DNA of 54,313 nt, taken from NCBI RefSeq assembly GCF_013523125.1, contig NZ_JAAMQJ010000036.1, forward strand, positions 1 through 54,313. The letters are read 5' to 3'. Origin of the DNA: Pseudomonas entomophila (GTDB lineage Bacteria; Pseudomonadota; Gammaproteobacteria; Pseudomonadales; Pseudomonadaceae). The position numbers and the translations under genes were made by a program. Numbering within the stretch: position 1 is the stretch's first letter; every line of letters starts with the position of its first letter. The notes beneath the pieces are model-generated. The model ran no database searches. It was not told the DNA's origin and worked only from the letters and a program-made list of their open reading frames with translations. This document shows positions 32,571 to 40,176 of this stretch, piece after piece.

Positions 32571-32871
32571 GAGAACTGCGCTTGCCTGTATCATGCCGGT
32601 GAAGCTGTGGATGCAACCATGACCCTGTCTCAGGGCTTTTTCCGAAGACGTTGAAAGGCATAGTCCGCAGGGCCCATAAAACCGTCAATGCATGGCTACA
32701 TGGACTGAAAAAAACAGTTCCTCGCCCCTAAAAACGGCGACGTGGTCCCCGTTAGCGTAACCCGTACTCGGCAATCAGTCGCCCTCAAGCTTTCGATGCA
32801 TACAATCAATTAGCCCCCGCACCCCCTCCCCTCTACAGTGCGCTTCGCAACCCCCTCACGAGGCCCAGCCC

Positions 32872-33036
32872 ATGAGCAAGAAGTCCGGTACCACCCGCCC
32901 CAACAAAGCCAAGTCGATCGTCGCCCAGCCACTTTTCCGCTGTCGCCAGGAACGCGCCGGCAAGGGCAAAGGCAGCTACCGCCGCGAAGCCTTCCAATCG
33001 AGAGATTGGGAGGCTTCTTGCCGTTTGGCCGCGTGA
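32872..33036 (+). CDS. arfA: alternative ribosome-rescue factor A (short gene)
   Basis: ArfA recognises ribosomes stalled at the end of non-stop mRNA and recruits RF2 to free them when trans-translation fails. The 54-residue frame matches the family signature: PLFRCRQERAGKGKGSYRRE (20-39) and DWEASCR (45-51), comparable to the PLFR, KGKGSY and WEAS blocks of E. coli ArfA. Start ATG 32872. The coding sequence contains a 14-bp hairpin (32986-33017). In E. coli such a hairpin causes RNase III cleavage or termination, so arfA mRNA lacks a stop codon and functional ArfA is made only when tmRNA is limiting. The stop at 33034-33036 is therefore probably seldom used. Confidence 0.88.
   Translation: MSKKSGTTRPNKAKSIVAQPLFRCRQERAGKGKGSYRREAFQSRDWEASCRLAA
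32986..33019 (+). terminator. hairpin inside the arfA coding sequence
   Basis: GAAGCCTTCCAATC (32986-32999) pairs along 14 bp (one G-U) with GATTGGGAGGCTTC (33004-33017) around the tetraloop GAGA, followed by TTG. It lies between codons 39 and 49 of arfA. Known biology of E. coli arfA makes it a terminator or RNase III site that produces non-stop arfA mRNA. That part is inference for this organism. Confidence 0.75.
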
Positions 33037-33096
33037 GGCACGAACCGCCCGAGCATGATATGGTCTTCACCTAATCTGCATTTTCTGGATTCGTGC

Positions 33097-34422
33097 ATGC
33101 TTTCTTGTCTTTCTCTGCGTCGACAGCCTCGTCAACTGGTGGCCGCCACCAGCCTCATCCTGCTGGTGGCGTGCGCCGAGAAGCCCACGGCCGCCGATGC
33201 GGTGCCGCTGCCCGCCACGTCGCAACCGGCCAGCGTGCCTGCGGCCCCGCAGACAAGCGCTGCCACGCCGTCCGATACCGAGATCCAGCCGCAGCAGAGC
33301 TTCGAGCAATGGCAAGCGCAATTTCGCGAACAGGCCCTGCAAGCCGGCATTCGTGCCAGCGTCTTCGACGCGGCCTTCGCCGGTGTCACGCCAGATCTGG
33401 ACGTGATCAAGGCCGACCGCAGCCAGCCGGAGTTCACCCGCCCGGTCTGGGACTACCTCGACGGCGCCCTGTCGCCCGTCCGTGTGCGCAAGGGCAAGGC
33501 CTTGCTCGAGCAGCATGCTGCGCTGCTCGGGCAGCTGGAACAGCGCTACGGGGTCGACCGGCAGATCCTGGTCGCGGTCTGGGGCATGGAAAGCAACTTC
33601 GGGCAGTTCCAGGGCAGCAAGTCGGTGATCCGTTCGCTGGCCACCCTCGCCTACGAAGGGCGCCGTCCGGCCTTCGCCCATGACCAGCTGATCGCCGCCC
33701 TGCAGATCGTGCAGAACGGTGACATCCAGCCAGAGGCCATGCGAGGCTCCTGGGCCGGCGCCATGGGTCAGACGCAATTCATCCCCACTACCTACAACAC
33801 CCATGCGGTGGACTTCGACGGTGATGGCCGGCGCGACATCTGGAACAGCACGCCCGATGCCCTGGCCTCGACCGCGCACTACCTGCAAAGCTCGGGTTGG
33901 AAGCGCGGCCAGCCGTGGGGCTTCGAGGTGCAGGTGCCCAGCGGGTTCGATTACTGGCAGGCCGATGGCACGCAGCGCAAGACGGTGAGCGAGTGGCTGC
34001 AGATGGGTGTACAGCTACCGAAGGGCACGCGCCTGCCCGACGGCAGTCAGCAATTGTCCGCCGCCCTGCTGTTGCCGGCTGGCGCACGTGGTCCGGCGTT
34101 CCTGGTGCTGGACAATTTCCGCGCCATCCTGCGCTACAACAATTCCTCCTCGTATGCGCTGGCGGTCAGTCTGCTGGGCGATCGGTTCTCGGGCTGGGGC
34201 TTCATCGCCGGCAGCTGGCCGAAGGACGACAAGCCGCTGACCCGCAGCGAACGCATGGAGCTGCAGAACCTGCTCAATGCACGGGGTCATGACGCCGGCA
34301 ACGCCGACGGTATCATCGGCGCCAATACCCGCAAGGCGATTCGCAACGCCCAGCAGGCCTTGGGCTGGCCTGCCGATGGATACCCGACCCATCCCTTGCT
34401 CGACAACCTGCGCCAGCGTTGA
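33097..34422 (+). CDS. lytic murein transglycosylase (MltB family) with peptidoglycan-binding domain
   Basis: Cleaves the glycan strands of peptidoglycan to 1,6-anhydro ends. The 441-residue protein has a lipobox (LLVAC, Cys 26), so it is probably anchored in the outer membrane. The MltB-type (family 3) catalytic domain has Glu165 in WGMESNFGQFQG and the conserved GAMGQTQFIPTTYNTHAVDF with DGDGRRDIW. A C-terminal PG_binding_1 domain (about 375-441; LQNLLNARGHDAGNADGIIG) follows. It resembles the third SltB-type enzyme of P. aeruginosa (PG-binding version). ATG 33097 is chosen because the lipoprotein signal starts there. Confidence 0.9.
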   Translation: MLSCLSLRRQPRQLVAATSLILLVACAEKPTAADAVPLPATSQPASVPAAPQTSAATPSDTEIQPQQSFEQWQAQFREQALQAGIRASVFDAAFAGVTPDLDVIKADRSQPEFTRPVWDYLDGALSPVRVRKGKALLEQHAALLGQLEQRYGVDRQILVAVWGMESNFGQFQGSKSVIRSLATLAYEGRRPAFAHDQLIAALQIVQNGDIQPEAMRGSWAGAMGQTQFIPTTYNTHAVDFDGDGRRDIWNSTPDALASTAHYLQSSGWKRGQPWGFEVQVPSGFDYWQADGTQRKTVSEWLQMGVQLPKGTRLPDGSQQLSAALLLPAGARGPAFLVLDNFRAILRYNNSSSYALAVSLLGDRFSGWGFIAGSWPKDDKPLTRSERMELQNLLNARGHDAGNADGIIGANTRKAIRNAQQALGWPADGYPTHPLLDNLRQR

Positions 34423-34465
34423 GTGGGTCGTGCAAGGGTCTGCGTCCGTGCAGGCCATTGCGTGA

Positions 34466-35398
34466 TCAGGCGTCGAAAAGAGCCTGGTTCAACGACACAC
34501 GTCCGGCGCTGCTGTCGAGCGTCACCTCGGCCCCCAAGGGCAGGCACACGTTCGGGTCACAGTGCCCGCTGCGCCAGCCGGCCAGCACCGGAATGCGCAG
34601 CGGCCCGAAGATGTCGTGCAGCAAGGGCGTCAGCGCCGCCACGGTGATGCCGGCGAAGTCCCCCACCAACACCCCGTTCACTCCCTCGAACTTGCCTGCC
34701 AGGCGCAACTGTGTGAGCAGACGATCGACGCGGTAGAGCGGTTCGTTCACGTCCTCGATGAACAGGAGGCGACCTTCGAGTTCGACCTCGGCGCAGGTGC
34801 CCAGGGTCGCACCCAGCATGGACAGGTTGCCGCCCACCAGAGGTCCCGTGGCCACGCCGGGTACCACGCTGGTCAGCGCCATCTCGCGTGGATGCTCGAT
34901 GATCGACCCTTGGCTCAACACCCCGGTGAGCTGCTGCAACAGGGAGCTGCTGGTCGGTGGCTGCTTGTTGCCCAGCAGGTCGGCGTTGAGCATCGCGCCA
35001 TGGAATGTCGGGAACCCGGCATGGCGATGGAGGGCCGTGTGCAACGCGGTGATGTCGCTGTAGCCGATCAGTGGCTTGGGGTGGGCGCGCAGCAGGTCGA
35101 AGTCCAGCCGGTCGAGCAGGCGCATGCTGCCGTAGCCACCGCGCATGCACAGGATCGCATCGATATCAGGATCAGCGAAGGCCGCGTGCAGGTCGGCCAG
35201 GCGTTGCTCGTCCGAACCGGCCAGATAGCCTTCGGTCTGGAACACCCCGGGAAAAAGCCGGCAACGGTAGCCGCGTTGCGCGAACCAGAGGCGCGCGTGC
35301 TCGGCGTCCAGTCGGGCCGGGCCTGCGGGTGCGACGATGGCGAAACAGGCATTGGCCTTGAGTGCTTTGGGCAGCCGGGAAACGGAAGCGAGAGACAT
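34466..35398 (-). CDS. ldcA: muramoyltetrapeptide L,D-carboxypeptidase (S66 family)
   Basis: Removes the terminal D-Ala from recycled murein tetrapeptides in the cytoplasm. The 310-residue protein shows the S66 signature: AIVAPAGPARLDAEHARLWF at the N-terminus, CMRGGYGSMRLLDRLDF, the nucleophile Ser in LIGYSDITALHTAL, the Glu in LLFIEDVNEPLYRVDRLL, and the catalytic His in GWRSGHCDPNVCLPLGAEV. There is no signal peptide, as expected for a recycling enzyme. Start ATG 35398. It is convergent with the transglycosylase at 33097, so enzymes that make and reuse murein fragments are neighbours. Confidence 0.93.
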   Translation of the reverse strand: MSLASVSRLPKALKANACFAIVAPAGPARLDAEHARLWFAQRGYRCRLFPGVFQTEGYLAGSDEQRLADLHAAFADPDIDAILCMRGGYGSMRLLDRLDFDLLRAHPKPLIGYSDITALHTALHRHAGFPTFHGAMLNADLLGNKQPPTSSSLLQQLTGVLSQGSIIEHPREMALTSVVPGVATGPLVGGNLSMLGATLGTCAEVELEGRLLFIEDVNEPLYRVDRLLTQLRLAGKFEGVNGVLVGDFAGITVAALTPLLHDIFGPLRIPVLAGWRSGHCDPNVCLPLGAEVTLDSSAGRVSLNQALFDA

Positions 35399-35523
35399 GC
35401 GAGGCGTCCTTTTGCGCGATGACCGCGGTGCGGCGGGGTTGAAGGGGGTTCACCATACAGTAGCGGTCGGGGCCAGGGCATCGGGAATACCTGCATGCTC
35501 AGTCAGGCAGTGGCGGGGCTGGC

Positions 35524-35622
35524 GCTATCGCGGGCAAGCCCGCTCCCACAGGGGACTGAGCGATCGCCAGCACCCAGCGGCATGACCATAGGTGTGGCAG
35601 CAGGCTTGCCCGCGACAGCGAC
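35524..35622. repeat. inverted REP pair, GCGGGCAAGCCCGC type
   Basis: CTATCGCGGGCAAGCCCGCT with CCCACA (35526-35552) faces a degenerate inverted copy GGTGTGGCAGCAGGCTTGCC CGCGACAGC (35591-35620, written with a break). It lies between divergent ldcA and the 3' end of lipA. Confidence 0.75.
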
Positions 35623-35673
35623 GGCTGCTTCACCACATTGCCACAGGCCGTATGCGACCCCTCCAGACAGCAC

Positions 35674-35708
35674 AATGCCGGCGCCGTCTGTCGACGTGCG
35701 CCGGCATT
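35674..35708 (-). terminator. hairpin downstream of lipA
   Basis: AATGCCGGCGC (35674-35684) pairs perfectly with GCGCCGGCATT (35698-35708) 16 bp past the lipA stop on the minus strand. The T-run is missing, so the hairpin may need Rho or act as a 3' protector. It marks the probable end of the lip operon. Confidence 0.6.
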
Positions 35709-35724
35709 CGCAGGCTACCGGCGA

Positions 35725-36741
35725 TCAGAGCTTGATCTTGGCCTCGTGCGCCTGCTGGTCGGCGTGGTACGAGGAGCGTACCAGCGGCCCGGAAGCGACG
35801 TTCTTGAAGCCCATCTTGTAGCCTTCCTCGGCGAACCAGGCGAAGGTGTCCGGGTGCACGAAGCGCTGCACCGGCAAGTGGCTGCGCGACGGCTGCAGGT
35901 ACTGGCCCAGAGTCAGCATGTCGATGTCGTGCTCGCGCATGCGGTGCATGACTTCGATCACTTCCTCGTCGGTCTCGCCCAGGCCGAGCATCAGGCCCGA
36001 CTTGGTCGGCACGTGCGGCACCAGCTGCTTGAACTTCTGCAGCAGGTCCAGCGACCAGTCGTAGTCCGACCCCGGACGCGCGGCCTTGTACAGGCGCGGC
36101 ACGGTCTCGAGGTTGTGGTTGAACACATCCGGCGGCTCGGCCGCGGTGATGGCCAGTGCCACGTCCATGCGCCCACGGTAGTCCGGCACCAGGGTCTCCA
36201 GCTGCACGCCCGGCGACAGTGCGCGGATCTCGCGGATACAGTCGGCGAAGTGCTGGGCACCGCCATCGCGCAGGTCGTCGCGGTCCACCGAAGTGATCAC
36301 CACGTACTTCAGGCGAAGGTCGGCGATGGCCACGGCCAGGTTCTTCGGCTCGTCCACGTCCAGCGGCTTGGGTCGACCGTGACCGACGTCGCAGAACGGG
36401 CAGCGACGGGTGCAGATGTCGCCCATGATCATGAAGGTCGCAGTGCCGCCGGAGAAGCATTCGCCCAGGTTCGGGCAGGAGGCCTCTTCGCAGACGCTGT
36501 GCAGCTTGTGCTTGCGCAACAGCTGCTTGATGCGATCCACCTCGGGCGACACCGGAATGCGCACGCGGATCCAGTCGGGCTTCTTCGGCAACTCCTCGGT
36601 GGGGATGATCTTCACCGGGATGCGCGCCACCTTCTCGGCGCCCCGCAGCTTGACCCCCGCCTCGACCTTGCGCGGCGCAGGGCGCGCCGTGGCATCGGTG
36701 GTCGGGATCAGGTGAGGCACGGCTTCTTGCACAATAGTCAT
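35725..36741 (-). CDS. lipA: lipoyl synthase
   Basis: Radical SAM enzyme inserting two sulfurs into the octanoyl group attached to lipoyl domains. The 338-residue protein has both clusters: the auxiliary iron-sulfur site C-X4-C-X5-C in CEEASCPNLGEC and the radical SAM CX3CX2C in CTRRCPFC. VLPDYRGRM-like and NHNLETVPRLYKAARPGSDY elements are typical. ATG 36741 (MTIVQEAVPHL) lies 1 bp after the lipB stop, so the two enzymes of lipoate synthesis are coupled. A hairpin follows the gene. Confidence 0.97.
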   Translation of the reverse strand: MTIVQEAVPHLIPTTDATARPAPRKVEAGVKLRGAEKVARIPVKIIPTEELPKKPDWIRVRIPVSPEVDRIKQLLRKHKLHSVCEEASCPNLGECFSGGTATFMIMGDICTRRCPFCDVGHGRPKPLDVDEPKNLAVAIADLRLKYVVITSVDRDDLRDGGAQHFADCIREIRALSPGVQLETLVPDYRGRMDVALAITAAEPPDVFNHNLETVPRLYKAARPGSDYDWSLDLLQKFKQLVPHVPTKSGLMLGLGETDEEVIEVMHRMREHDIDMLTLGQYLQPSRSHLPVQRFVHPDTFAWFAEEGYKMGFKNVASGPLVRSSYHADQQAHEAKIKL

Positions 36742-36742
36742 A

Positions 36743-37390
36743 TCAGTCGATTCCGCCCGTGAGGGTCGTCTGCTCGGCATAGTCGAGGTGCTTGACCAGC
36801 TGTTCGCGCAGCCTTGTGCTGACCTCGTTGAATTCGATCGGCCCCGCGAGATCGCGCAGCTGGGTCATGGCCAGCCCGGCGTAGCCGCAAGGGTTGATTC
36901 GGCGAAACGGCGCCAGGTCCATGTCCACGTTCAGGGCCAGGCCATGGAACGCGCGACCGTTGCGGATGCGCAGCCCCAGGGAGGCGATCTTGGCGCCATT
37001 CACGTAGACGCCTGGCGCGTCCGGTTTGGCGGCGGCCTGGACATCATACCCGGCCAACAGCTCGATCAGGCTGCGTTCGATGCGGCTGACCAGGTCGCGC
37101 ACGCCAAAACCCAGGCGACGCACGTCCAGCAGCAGGTAGGCGACCAGCTGACCTGGCCCGTGGTAGGTCACCTGTCCGCCGCGGTCGCTCTGGACCACGG
37201 GGATATCGCCCGGCACCAGCAGGTGTTCGGCCTTGCCGGCCTGCCCCTGGGTGAAGACCGGCGGATGCTCGACCAGCCAGACCTCGTCCGCAGTCGAGGC
37301 ATCGCGCTGCTCGGTGAACCGCCGCATGGCCGCCAGCACCGGTTCATAGGGCTGCAGGCCAAGCACGCGAACACCGAGACAGGCGGACAT
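36743..37390 (-). CDS. lipB: octanoyltransferase
   Basis: Transfers octanoate from acyl carrier protein to lipoyl domains, providing the substrate of LipA. The 215-residue protein has GGQVTYHGPGQLVAYLLLDV, the catalytic Lys in GAKIASLGLRIRNG, and the catalytic Cys in INPCGYAGLAMTQL. ATG 37390 overlaps the TGA of the upstream ybeD-type gene as ATGA, which decides the start. Order ybeD-lipB-lipA is the classic gammaproteobacterial arrangement. Confidence 0.97.
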   Translation of the reverse strand: MSACLGVRVLGLQPYEPVLAAMRRFTEQRDASTADEVWLVEHPPVFTQGQAGKAEHLLVPGDIPVVQSDRGGQVTYHGPGQLVAYLLLDVRRLGFGVRDLVSRIERSLIELLAGYDVQAAAKPDAPGVYVNGAKIASLGLRIRNGRAFHGLALNVDMDLAPFRRINPCGYAGLAMTQLRDLAGPIEFNEVSTRLREQLVKHLDYAEQTTLTGGID

Positions 37391-37665
37391 CACAGCACCA
37401 TTTTGACGGTGCCGGTCGCGCGCAGGGCGCTGTTGATGTCCTGCAACTGGTCCTCGCTGGTGGCGACGATGTGCAGCTGCACCGTGGTGTACTTGCCTTC
37501 CTTGCTCTGGCGCTCGGCCAGGGTCGACAGGTCGACCTTGGCGTACTTGCTGAGGATCTCGATCACGCTGTCTCTGAAACCGACACCGGTCTCGCCGATC
37601 ACCTTGATCGGGTAGTCCTCGCAGGGGAATTCGATTTTGTGCGACTTGACGTCTGCTTCGCTCAT
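37390..37665 (-). CDS. ybeD: DUF493 family protein (YbeD-like)
   Basis: Small 91-residue ACT-like protein of the DUF493/YbeD family, with no firmly known function. IEFPCEDYPIKVIGETGVGF and QLHIVATSEDQLQDINSALR are family-typical. It starts the ybeD-lipB-lipA unit and overlaps lipB by 4 bp. It lies 73 bp after the dacA stop on the same strand, consistent with the dacA-ybeD-lipB-lipA order. Confidence 0.92.
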   Translation of the reverse strand: MSEADVKSHKIEFPCEDYPIKVIGETGVGFRDSVIEILSKYAKVDLSTLAERQSKEGKYTTVQLHIVATSEDQLQDINSALRATGTVKMVL

Positions 37666-37738
37666 GGCGGATACGGCCTCGCAAGGCGTGGCGACAACAA
37701 AGCCCCCGCGCGGCGCGCGGAGGCATGCAGGTCACGGA

Positions 37739-38899
37739 TCAGTTGAACAACCCGTAGAAGAACAGACGAATGCTATCCCACATACGGCGGAAGAAACCAC
37801 CCTCCTCGACCGCGTCGAGAGCGATCAGGTCGGCGCTGTGGACCACTTTGTCGTCCAGCTTGACCTCGACCTTGCCGATGACGTCGCCCTTGGCGATCGG
37901 CGCGGTCAGCTGCGGATTCAGGCTCATGGACGCCGCCAGGCGCTTGAGCTGACCCTTGGGCATGGTCAGGGTGAGGTCGTTGGCCAGGCCGGCCTTGACC
38001 TGACCGGTGGCGCCTTTCCAGACCGGCGACTGGGCCAGTTCGGTGCCCTTCTGGTAGAAGGTCTGGGTTTCGTAGAAGCGGAAGCCGTAGGTCAGCAGCT
38101 TCTGGGTCTCGGCGGCACGGGCCTGCTCGCTGTTGGTACCGAACACCACGGCGATCAGGCGCTGGCCGTCACGCACGGCGGAGGCGACCATGCAGTAGCC
38201 GGCTTCCTCGGTATGGCCGGTCTTCAGGCCGTCGACGGTCTTGTCGCGCCACAGCAGCAGGTTGCGGTTGGGCTGCTTGATGTTGTTCCAGAAGAACTCT
38301 TTCTGCGAATAGATCGCGTAGTGCGCCGGGTCTTCGTTGATGATCGCGCGCGCCAGCAGGGCCATGTCGTGCGCCGAGGAGTAGTGCTCCGGGTGCGGCA
38401 GGCCGGTCGGGTTCATGAAGTGGCTGTTGCCCATGCCCAGGTCGGCGGCGGTCTTGTTCATCATGTCGGCGAACGCGTCTTCGCTGCCGGCGATGTGCTC
38501 GGACAGCGCGACGCTGGCGTCGTTGCCCGACTGGATGATGATGCCGTGCAGCAGGTCGCTGACGGTCACCTGGCTACCCACCTTGATGAACATCCGCGAA
38601 CCGCCGGTGCGCCAGGCGTTCTCGCTGACGGTGACCGGATCGTTCTCGCCGATCTGCCCGCGACGGATGTCGAGCGTGGCGATGTAGGCGGTCATCAGTT
38701 TGGTCAGGCTGGCCGGCGGCAGGCGCTCGTCGCCATTGTTCTCGACCAGCACGTTGCCACTGGACGCATCCATCAGCACATAGGATTTGGCGGCCAGTTG
38801 CGGGGGCGCCGGCATCATCTGCTCGGCCGCGAAGGTCACGGGAGCGATCAGCAGCAGAACGGGCAGGCAAAGGCGTTTGGCAATAGAGGTGATGTTCAT
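37739..38899 (-). CDS. dacA: D-alanyl-D-alanine carboxypeptidase (PBP5/DacA)
   Basis: Low-molecular-weight penicillin-binding protein that trims the terminal D-Ala of pentapeptides in the periplasm. The 386-residue precursor has a signal peptide (cleaved near AA|EQ, residue 25), the SxxK motif S64-L-T-K67, SGN within IIIQSGNDASVALSEHI, and KTG in VDGLKTGHTEEAGYC. The C-terminal beta domain ends in an amphipathic helix (RRMWDSIRLFFYGLFN) for membrane attachment. ATG 38899 opens MNITSIAKRL. It is downstream of rlpA, separated by a GCAAGCT-type element. Confidence 0.96.
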   Translation of the reverse strand: MNITSIAKRLCLPVLLLIAPVTFAAEQMMPAPPQLAAKSYVLMDASSGNVLVENNGDERLPPASLTKLMTAYIATLDIRRGQIGENDPVTVSENAWRTGGSRMFIKVGSQVTVSDLLHGIIIQSGNDASVALSEHIAGSEDAFADMMNKTAADLGMGNSHFMNPTGLPHPEHYSSAHDMALLARAIINEDPAHYAIYSQKEFFWNNIKQPNRNLLLWRDKTVDGLKTGHTEEAGYCMVASAVRDGQRLIAVVFGTNSEQARAAETQKLLTYGFRFYETQTFYQKGTELAQSPVWKGATGQVKAGLANDLTLTMPKGQLKRLAASMSLNPQLTAPIAKGDVIGKVEVKLDDKVVHSADLIALDAVEEGGFFRRMWDSIRLFFYGLFN

Positions 38900-39017
38900 C
38901 CGTCTCTCGAAATGGCTAATGGTCTCGCTGCCCGAAGGCAGCCTGTTCAAAGGCCAGCGGCTGGTGGGCAAAAGCCGCCATTGTACATGGAAGAGCAGCG
39001 GCAGCCAGGCATAGATG

Positions 39018-39157
39018 CAAGCTGCAAGCTGCAAGCTGCAAGCAAGAGCGAACCGTGGTGGTGATCCTGTTTGCCACTTGCCATGCGCCGCCAAAGCCTA
39101 CTAGAGCGAAAAGCGTGCAACAACGCCGTTCGCCTTGGCTTGCAGCTTGCCACTCGT
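39018..39157. repeat. element bounded by inverted GCAAGCT-type heptamers (copy B)
   Basis: Four tandem units TGCAAGC from 39018 are followed by AAGAGCG. About 110 bp further on, the complementary GGCTTGCAGCTTGCC closes the element. It sits in the rlpA-dacA gap and has the same layout as the element at 14532-14638, but a different interior. Confidence 0.65.
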
Positions 39158-39171
39158 CGCTTACAGCTGCC

Positions 39172-40176
39172 TCAGTCCGTGACCAGCTTGGCCTGGCCCA
39201 GGTTGGCCAGGCGTACGCTGTCCTGGGTCTGCTGGACCTCGCCCTGGCTGTTCATCGGGCCCAGGCGCACGCGGTGCAGCGTCTGCTGGTTGCGCACGAT
39301 GGAGCTGATGAACACCGGCGCGCTGACCATGGTGCTGAGCTTGGCCCGCAGCAGCTCGGCAGCGTCCGGGTTGGCGAAGGCGCCGACCTGCAGGAACAGG
39401 CCGCCGTTGTTGCTCGGCACCGCGCCGCTGGACACCTGGACCGGTACCACGGCAGCCGCGTGCTGCTGGGGCGGCGGTGTCCACTGCTCTACCGTGCCCG
39501 TGCTCTTCGTGATCGGCTGGGCCTGGGCAACCTGCGGCTCATTGAGCACCAGGGGCGCCGGACGACCCCGGGAGGCCCACCACTGTTGCGGGTCGATGCC
39601 CTCGACGCGCACGCGCGCGGTGCCGGTTTCAGCGTAGCCGAGCTTCTTGGCCGCCGCGTAGGACAGGTCGATGATACGGTCGGAATAGAACGGTCCGCGG
39701 TCGTTGACCCGCAGGATGACGCTGCGCTGGTTGTCCAGGTTGGTGACCTTGACGTAGGCCGGCAGCGGCAGCGTCTTGTGCGCCGCGCTCATGCCGTAGA
39801 GGTCGTAGACCTCGCCGTTGGCGGTGTTCTGACCGTGGAACTTGGTGCCGTACCAGGACGCGGTGCCTTCGGCGCGGTAGCCGCGGAAGTCCTGCATCGG
39901 GTAGTAGGTCTTGCCCAGCACGGTGTAAGGATTGGCCTTGTAGTTGCCGGTGTGCAGCGTCGGCGTGGCGTCAGGGATCTTGCTCACGTCCACGTCCCAC
40001 CAGGGCGCGCCGTCCTTGTGCGCACGGTTGATGTCCAACCCTGGCTGGGCGCGCACCACCGACGGCCCCTTGGCCTTCGGTGCGGTGGGACGGCTGGACG
40101 AGCAGCTGGCCACGGCCAGGCCCAGGGCCAGGCAGGTGAGCAACTTGAAGGAAGTGACGATGTTCGGTGCACGCAT
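39172..40176 (-). CDS. rlpA: septal ring lipoprotein RlpA
   Basis: Outer-membrane lytic transglycosylase that digests naked glycan at the septum in Pseudomonas. The 334-residue precursor has the lipobox VASC (Cys 25), the double-psi beta-barrel catalytic domain (EGTASWYGTKFHGQNTANGE, then VILRVNDRGPFYSDRIIDLS) with its catalytic Asp, and a C-terminal SPOR domain (LFLQVGAFANPDAAELLRAK) that binds denuded peptidoglycan. Its ATG at 40176 overlaps the TAA of mltB (TAATG), so translation is probably coupled. Confidence 0.95.
   Translation of the reverse strand: MRAPNIVTSFKLLTCLALGLAVASCSSSRPTAPKAKGPSVVRAQPGLDINRAHKDGAPWWDVDVSKIPDATPTLHTGNYKANPYTVLGKTYYPMQDFRGYRAEGTASWYGTKFHGQNTANGEVYDLYGMSAAHKTLPLPAYVKVTNLDNQRSVILRVNDRGPFYSDRIIDLSYAAAKKLGYAETGTARVRVEGIDPQQWWASRGRPAPLVLNEPQVAQAQPITKSTGTVEQWTPPPQQHAAAVVPVQVSSGAVPSNNGGLFLQVGAFANPDAAELLRAKLSTMVSAPVFISSIVRNQQTLHRVRLGPMNSQGEVQQTQDSVRLANLGQAKLVTD

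Larger units (their letters stand above)
32226..32871. other. 646-bp intergenic region with REP elements
   Basis: No coding sequence is supported here. It holds one REP unit of the GCGGCCCCTG type (32391-32430, with a partial inverted copy near 32308-32345) and an inverted pair of the GCGGGCAAGCCCGC type (32501-32570). The part from about 32700 to 32871 has no repeats, includes an AT-richer stretch with TACAAT (32801-32806), and probably carries the arfA promoter, though no good -35 box is visible. Confidence 0.6.
35399..35724. other. 326-bp intergenic region with REP pair and terminator
   Basis: No gene is supported. It includes the ldcA upstream region, an inverted REP pair (35524-35622) and the hairpin downstream of lipA (35674-35708). 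Confidence 0.6.

Noticed and set aside
35399..35724. CRISPR-like repeats in the ldcA-lipA gap and near 32.5 kb
   Set aside because: The repeats are palindromic REP units in inverted pairs, without regular spacers or cas genes.
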